8,528 bases of DNA from Sedimenticola sp. (GTDB lineage Bacteria > Pseudomonadota > Gammaproteobacteria > Chromatiales > Chromatiaceae): assembly GCA_030619405.1 (NCBI GenBank), contig JAUXBK010000106.1:1-8528 (forward strand). The letters are read 5' to 3'. Shown here piece after piece: positions 4,175 through 8,528 of this stretch (the first letter of the stretch is position 1; each line of letters begins with the position of its first letter). A program made the position numbers and the translations under genes. Below the pieces are notes generated by a model that was not told where the DNA came from, searched no databases, and saw only the letters and a list, made by a program, of their open reading frames with translations.

Positions 4175-6760
4175 ATGCAAGAGAACTATGGCGCGTCCCG
4201 CATCGAAGCCGATGCCCAGGCCCACTGGACGCAGAACGACAGTTTCAAGGTCACAGAGGACCCACAGCGGGAGAAGTACTACTGCCTCTCCATGTTCCCC
4301 TATCCCAGCGGCAAGCTGCACATGGGGCATGTGCGCAACTACACCATCGGTGACGTAGTTTCCCGCTATCAGCGTATGCAGGGCAAGAACGTGCTGCAAC
4401 CCATGGGCTGGGATGCCTTCGGCCTGCCGGCGGAAGGAGCGGCGATCAAGAATCGCATGGCCCCGGCGAAATGGACTTACTCCAACATCGAATACATGAA
4501 GCAGCAGCTGAAACAGCTCGGCTTCGGTTACGACTGGAGCCGGGAACTTGCCACCTGCCAGCCTGACTATTACAAATGGGAACAGTGGCTATTCATCGAG
4601 CTGTACCGGAAGGGGCTGGTCTATCGCAGGAACTCCATCGTGAACTGGGACCCGGTGGATCAGACGGTACTCGCCAACGAGCAGGTGATCGACGGCCGTG
4701 GCTGGCGTTCCGGCGCCCTGGTGGAACGGCGGGAGATACCCCAGTGGTTCATCCGGATAACCATCTACGCCGATGAACTGCTGGCAGAGCTGGACCGGAT
4801 GGACCAGTGGCCGGAGCAGGTGCGCACCATGCAGCGCAACTGGATCGGCCGCTCCGAAGGGGTGCAGATGTCATTCCACATCGAGCGCTCAGATCAGCAA
4901 CTGACCATCTACACCACCCGCCCGGACACCCTGATGGGGGTAACCTATATGGCAGTGGCCGCAGAGCACCCGCTGGCCCTGAAGGCGGCGGAGCAAAACC
5001 CGGTGCTCTCTGAATTCATCGACGAATGCCGCCGCGGCGGTACGTCCGAGGCCGACATCGAGACCATGGAGAAGAAGGGGATGCGGCTGGGCATCAATGC
5101 ACTGCACCCTGTCACCAATGAGCCGGTACCCGTATTCGCCGCCAACTTCGTGCTCATGGGCTATGGCACCGGGGCGGTGATGGCGGTACCCGGGCATGAC
5201 CAGCGGGACTGGGAGTTCGCCACCCGCTATGGCGTACCCATCCGACAGGTGATCACACCGACCGACAGCTCCGAATGTGACATCGGGCAGGGGGCATATA
5301 TCGAAAAGGGGGTGTTGATCAACTCCGGCCCATTCGACGGGCTCACCTCCGAACAGGCTTTCGAGGTGATTGCCGACTGGCTCTCGAAACATGGCAAAGG
5401 GGAGAAGCAGGTCAATTTCCGGCTGCGTGACTGGGGTGTCTCCCGTCAGCGCTACTGGGGCGCACCGATCCCCATGGTACACTGCGACAAGTGCGGCATC
5501 GTTCCAGTACCTGAGGAGGAACTCCCGGTGGTACTTCCGGAGGATGTGGCGTTCGATGCCACCGGTGGCTCACCGATCAAGAAGATGCCGGAGTGGTCAC
5601 GGGCCCGCTGTCCCGAGTGCGGTGGCGAAGGGCAGCGGGAGACCGACACCTTCGACACCTTCATGGAATCCTCCTGGTATTACGCCCGTTACACCTGCCC
5701 CGACTCCGGCCAGGCGATGCTGGATCAGCGCGCCGACTACTGGCTACCTGTGGATCACTACATCGGCGGCATCGAGCACGCCATCCTGCACCTGCTCTAC
5801 GCCCGTTTCTATCACAAGCTGATGCGGGATGCCGGGCTGGTGAAATGCAGCGAACCGTTCACCCGGCTGCTGACCCAGGGGATGGTGATCGCCGAGACTT
5901 TCTACCGGAACAACCCGGATGGCAGCAAACAGTGGTACAACCCTGCAGAAGTGGAGGTCGTGCATGATGCCAGGGGGCAGGTGATCAGCGCCGCGCTGGA
6001 GGCAGATGGTCAGCCGGTGCAGGTGGGTGGCATCGAGAAAATGTCCAAATCCAAGAATAACGGGGTCGACCCTCAGTCCATGGTAGACCGGTTCGGTGCC
6101 GATACGGTGCGCCTGTACACCATGTTCACCGCACCCCCTGATCAATCTCTCGAGTGGAACGACGAAGGGGTAGAGGGCGCCCACCGCTTTATCCGGCGAA
6201 TCTGGAACCTGGCCTGGCACCGGCGTGAACAGCTACAGCGGAAAAGTGACCATGCCGCCCCCTTGAGCGAGGCGGGAAAATCGGCTCGCAGGGAGATCCA
6301 TGCAGCCCTGCAGCAGGCCAATTTCGACTACGACCGACAACAGTTCAACACCGTGGTCTCGGCCTGCATGAAGATCGTCAATGTCCTCTACAAGCTGGGC
6401 GATGACGAGGCGGACACCGGTCTGCTGAGGGAAGGCGTCGGCATCGTCCTGCGACTGCTAGCCCCCGTCGCCCCGCACGTGACACACCAGCTTTGGCGGG
6501 ACCTGGCGTACGGAGACGAGATACTGGAAGCCCCATGGCCTCAACCCGATGAATCGGCGCTGCAACGGGAGACCATTCAATATGTACTGCAGGTGAACGG
6601 CAAGGTGCGGGCCAAGGTGGAGGTGCCGGCGGATGCCGAAAAACCCCAGATAGAGCAGATCGCACTGGAGCACCCCAATGTCCGGAAATTCATCGGGGAG
6701 AGCCGTGTGCGCAAGATCATCGTCGTTCCCAACAAGCTGGTGAATATCGTCGCCAAGTAA
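4175..6760 (+). CDS. leuS: Leucyl-tRNA synthetase
   Basis: Class I synthetase that charges tRNA-Leu with leucine and edits mischarged tRNA. The 861 residues have the usual length. The catalytic core shows HMGH (49-52, the HIGH motif) and KMSKS (622-626). The CP1 editing domain (about 225-420) shows TTRPDT with Thr252 and the GTGAVMAVPGHDQRD segment (331-345) with Asp342 and Asp345. The anticodon-binding helical domain follows, with the C-terminal tRNA-binding domain at about 800-861 (VNGKVRAKV). The three ZN1 cysteines I recall from the E. coli enzyme (159, 176, 179) are Asp, Gly and Ser here, whereas a second ribbon is intact (Cys437, Cys440, Cys479, Cys482). The start matches homologues but no Shine-Dalgarno sequence is visible. 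It begins a leuS-lptE-holA operon with gaps of 16 and 20 bases. Confidence 0.98.
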   Translation: MQENYGASRIEADAQAHWTQNDSFKVTEDPQREKYYCLSMFPYPSGKLHMGHVRNYTIGDVVSRYQRMQGKNVLQPMGWDAFGLPAEGAAIKNRMAPAKWTYSNIEYMKQQLKQLGFGYDWSRELATCQPDYYKWEQWLFIELYRKGLVYRRNSIVNWDPVDQTVLANEQVIDGRGWRSGALVERREIPQWFIRITIYADELLAELDRMDQWPEQVRTMQRNWIGRSEGVQMSFHIERSDQQLTIYTTRPDTLMGVTYMAVAAEHPLALKAAEQNPVLSEFIDECRRGGTSEADIETMEKKGMRLGINALHPVTNEPVPVFAANFVLMGYGTGAVMAVPGHDQRDWEFATRYGVPIRQVITPTDSSECDIGQGAYIEKGVLINSGPFDGLTSEQAFEVIADWLSKHGKGEKQVNFRLRDWGVSRQRYWGAPIPMVHCDKCGIVPVPEEELPVVLPEDVAFDATGGSPIKKMPEWSRARCPECGGEGQRETDTFDTFMESSWYYARYTCPDSGQAMLDQRADYWLPVDHYIGGIEHAILHLLYARFYHKLMRDAGLVKCSEPFTRLLTQGMVIAETFYRNNPDGSKQWYNPAEVEVVHDARGQVISAALEADGQPVQVGGIEKMSKSKNNGVDPQSMVDRFGADTVRLYTMFTAPPDQSLEWNDEGVEGAHRFIRRIWNLAWHRREQLQRKSDHAAPLSEAGKSARREIHAALQQANFDYDRQQFNTVVSACMKIVNVLYKLGDDEADTGLLREGVGIVLRLLAPVAPHVTHQLWRDLAYGDEILEAPWPQPDESALQRETIQYVLQVNGKVRAKVEVPADAEKPQIEQIALEHPNVRKFIGESRVRKIIVVPNKLVNIVAK

Positions 6761-6776
6761 CGAATAGAGAAACAGG

Positions 6777-7289
6777 ATGCTGAACAGACCCCGTTATATC
6801 CTGCTGCCGACGCTGTTGAGCCTGGCGCTGCTGCTTCAGGGCTGCGGCTTCAAGCTGCGCACTCCCCCTTCCTACGACCTGACGTCATCTGTCAGCCCGA
6901 TGTTCATCAAGGGGCTGGCGCGGAACGACGTGCTGAAGACCACGCTGGAGGAAGAGCTGAACGCCGCCGGCGTCGAGATCACCAAGGATCCAAAGGCAGC
7001 CACCACTACCCTGAGTCTGTCGAACCATCGCAGCGGACGCCGGATAACAGCGCTGGACGAACGGGGTAAGGCCGCCGAGTACGAACTCCAGGAAGCGATC
7101 ACATTCACACTGATCTCGAATGCAGGCGTTCAGATGGTACCGAAACAGAAGGTCACTGCACTGAGAACCTACACCGACACTAGAAACCAGGTTCTGGGTA
7201 AAGAGGGAGAGGCGGTGAGTCTGCGCGTGATCCTGCGCCAGGATCTGGCGGGGCAGATCCTGCGCCGGCTTGGAACCCAACTAAAATAA
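6777..7289 (+). CDS. lptE: LPS-assembly lipoprotein LptE
   Basis: Outer-membrane lipoprotein that plugs the LptD barrel and helps deliver lipopolysaccharide to the cell surface. The N-terminus is a lipoprotein signal: positive RPR residues, a hydrophobic stretch (about 8-20) and a lipobox LQGC with the lipidated Cys23, followed by GFKLR, typical of LptE. The mature part is about 148 residues. The protein (170) is somewhat shorter than E. coli LptE (193, formerly RlpB), as is common for these fast-evolving proteins. An AGAGA stretch about six bases before ATG is a modest ribosome-binding site. The identity rests on the lipobox context and on its place between leuS and holA, exactly as in E. 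coli. Confidence 0.94.
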   Translation: MLNRPRYILLPTLLSLALLLQGCGFKLRTPPSYDLTSSVSPMFIKGLARNDVLKTTLEEELNAAGVEITKDPKAATTTLSLSNHRSGRRITALDERGKAAEYELQEAITFTLISNAGVQMVPKQKVTALRTYTDTRNQVLGKEGEAVSLRVILRQDLAGQILRRLGTQLK

Positions 7290-7309
7290 CCCGGGAAACT
7301 GTTAACACT

Positions 7310-8335
7310 ATGCGGGTCCGTCTCCATGAACTCGACAGCCACCTCGAAAAGGGCCTGGCACCGATCTATCTGATCAGCGGAGACGAACCGTTGCAGATGA
7401 GTGAGGCAACGGACAGCGTCCGCACCCAGGCCCGGAGACAGGGGTACAACGGGCGTAACATTCTCGAGGTCGTGAAAGGTTTCGACTGGGGTGAACTGGT
7501 GGCCGAGGCCAACAGTCTCTCGCTGTTTGCAGAACGACGCATCATCGACCTGAGGATACCTTCCGGCAAGCCCGGTGCCGACGGGGGGCGGGCGCTGTCC
7601 GAGTATGCTGCCAGACCGGCCCCGGACACCCTGCTGCTCATCACCCTGCCCAAGCTCGAACGGAGCCAGACCAACAGCAAGTGGTTCAAGAGCCTGGACC
7701 AGGCTGGCGTGGTGGTGCAGGTGTGGCCAGTGGAGGGCATGCGACTGCAGCCATGGATCGAACAGCGGATGCGCAGTGCCGGTCTCATCCCTTCCCCGGA
7801 GGCAATCGTCCTGCTGGCGGAGCGGATCGAAGGAAACCTGCTGGCAGCTACCCAGGAGATCGAAAAGCTGCTGCTGCTCGACGGCCCTGGGGTCATCACC
7901 GCGGAGCGACTGGCACAAGTAGTGGCAGACAGCGCACGCTATGATGTCTACGGGCTGGTAGACAGCGCCCTGGAAGGGGATGTGCCACGCTGCGTACGCA
8001 TGCTCAACGGCCTGCGAGCAGAAGGGGTCCCTGCTCCGGTGGTACTCTGGGCGGTGAGCCGGGAGGTCCGCACACTCTGCCGCCTGTCCAACGAAGTGGA
8101 CCGGGGGCTCTCCCCTCAACAGGTGGTCGCCAGCCACCGGGAGGTCTGGGAAAAACGCAAGCCACTGGTGCGCCGAGGGCTGCAGCGACAGGGCAGCGAC
8201 AGCTGGCGCAAGCTGCTGCAGCGCTGTGGCCAGACCGACCGGGCCATCAAGGGCCAGGACCCCAGTGATCCCTGGCTGCTGCTGCAGGAGATCGTAACAG
8301 GTCTTAAAACAGGTACTAGGAAAAACAGGTACTAG
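7310..8335 (+). CDS. holA: DNA polymerase III subunit delta
   Basis: Clamp-loader subunit that opens the beta sliding clamp during replication. The 341 residues match the family length (E. coli 343). The first domain opens with APIYLISGDEPLQMSEA (17-33). SLFAERR (71-77) supplies the Leu72-Phe73 wedge that in E. coli delta (Leu73-Phe74) inserts into beta. EGNLLAATQEIEKL (174-187) and the helical C-terminal collar region follow. As expected for delta, there is no functional ATP site. The ribosome-binding site is weak (GGGAAA about 11 bases upstream), so coupling to lptE is likely. The last residues, about TGTRKNRY, and the TAG stop are encoded by the repeat element that begins near 8306, so the C-terminus has been rewritten by the repeat. 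nadD, which follows in E. coli, is outside the window. Confidence 0.97.
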   Translation: MRVRLHELDSHLEKGLAPIYLISGDEPLQMSEATDSVRTQARRQGYNGRNILEVVKGFDWGELVAEANSLSLFAERRIIDLRIPSGKPGADGGRALSEYAARPAPDTLLLITLPKLERSQTNSKWFKSLDQAGVVVQVWPVEGMRLQPWIEQRMRSAGLIPSPEAIVLLAERIEGNLLAATQEIEKLLLLDGPGVITAERLAQVVADSARYDVYGLVDSALEGDVPRCVRMLNGLRAEGVPAPVVLWAVSREVRTLCRLSNEVDRGLSPQQVVASHREVWEKRKPLVRRGLQRQGSDSWRKLLQRCGQTDRAIKGQDPSDPWLLLQEIVTGLKTGTRKNRY

Positions 8336-8434
8336 GTACTAGGAAAAACAGGACCGAGGAAAAGAAAAAAGATAGAACCACTCTAAACCTTTTTCCTGGT
8401 GGCCCCGGGTCCTCGGTCCTGTTTTTCCTAGTAC
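8306..8434. repeat. Element C: direct GGTACTA units and a 25-bp inverted repeat, overlapping the holA 3' end
   Basis: ACAGGTACTAGG occurs at 8309-8320 and 8325-8336, each preceded by an A-run, with a further TACTAGG at 8337-8343. Positions 8336-8360 and 8410-8434 form a perfect 25-bp inverted repeat around a 49-nt loop; the left arm reads GTACTAGGAAAAACAGG and continues to 8360. The repeat begins inside holA and its TACTAG provides the holA stop. The stem starts immediately after that stop and could act in 3'-end processing or termination. Overall design (direct units left, inverted units right) resembles the two TCAGAAG elements though the sequence differs. Confidence 0.88.
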
Positions 8435-8528
8435 TTAGCACCTAGCACCTAGTACCTAGTACCTAGTACCTAGTACCTAGTACCTAGTACCTAGTACCTA
8501 GTACCTAGTACCTAGTACCTAGTACCTA
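8427..8528. repeat. Tandem heptamer array (CCTAGTA)n reaching the window end
   Basis: Starting at 8427 the sequence is read in register as CCTAGTA, CTTAGCA, CCTAGCA, then 11 perfect CCTAGTA units (8448-8524) and a partial unit to 8528. Variant units lie only at the inner (holA) edge and identical ones at the outer edge, as expected if recent expansion happened by slippage or unequal exchange at that side. The true length is unknown because the array is cut by the window. Every unit carries CTAG, a tetramer that is scarce in many bacterial genomes. There are no spacers, so this is not CRISPR. Confidence 0.97.

Noticed and set aside
4039..4353. Plus-strand ORF upstream of and overlapping the leuS start, considered as a leader peptide
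   Set aside because: It runs far into leuS in another frame, has no run of Leu codons or attenuator hairpin, and no ribosome-binding site.
4889..5482. Minus-strand ORF of 197 codons within leuS
   Set aside because: It lies wholly inside the conserved LeuRS editing region on the other strand, with no recognisable domain.
7169..8137. Minus-strand ORF of 322 codons opposite lptE and holA
   Set aside because: It is antisense to holA and lptE, whose protein sequences are conserved; the composition is typical of a reverse-strand shadow in high-GC DNA.
8427..8528. Repeat array as CRISPR
   Set aside because: The units are 7 bp, directly adjacent, with no spacers, and there are no cas genes.

Overview
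The window is a chromosomal segment of a gammaproteobacterium with fairly high GC. Every protein matches the gammaproteobacterial form closely, including a YbeL-type zinc-ribbon protein, an LptE lipoprotein and HolA. Gene order also matches Escherichia coli blocks: dfp(coaBC)-dut divergent from radC-rpmB-rpmG, and ybeL divergent from leuS-lptE-holA. In E. coli these two blocks are far apart; here they are joined directly. Short intergenic heptamer repeats and REP-like palindromes suggest a repeat-rich lineage, possibly a sulfur-oxidising group, but that placement is inference only.

Layout. 1-262: no gene; a short non-coding palindromic element (18-bp terminal inverted repeats, two internal hairpins, a probable 7-8 bp target duplication), then a perfect 20-bp hairpin just past the dut stop. 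266-1901 (minus): coaBC then dut, overlapping by 17 bases. 1902-2095: divergent intergenic region with a heptamer array touching the coaBC start codon. 2096-3270 (plus): radC, rpmB, rpmG, with a strong promoter before rpmB. 3304-3331: hairpin terminator shared by the convergent rpmG and ybeL-like genes. 3369-3890 (minus): ybeL-like gene. 3891-4174: divergent region with a second heptamer element. 4175-8335 (plus): leuS-lptE-holA operon. 8306-8528: a third repeat element, starting inside the 3' end of holA and running off the window as a CCTAGTA tandem array.

Function. All eight functionally known genes are housekeeping: coenzyme A synthesis (CoaBC), dUTP removal (Dut), ribosome assembly (L28, L33), leucyl-tRNA synthesis (LeuRS), LPS export (LptE) and the replicase clamp loader (HolA), plus RadC of uncertain role. 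I see no defence system, prophage, CRISPR or secondary-metabolism locus. The novel material is in the non-coding DNA: three intergenic elements, each with short 7-bp repeat units on one side and the inverted units on the other. One replaces the expected ribosome-binding region of coaBC; another supplies the last residues and stop codon of holA.
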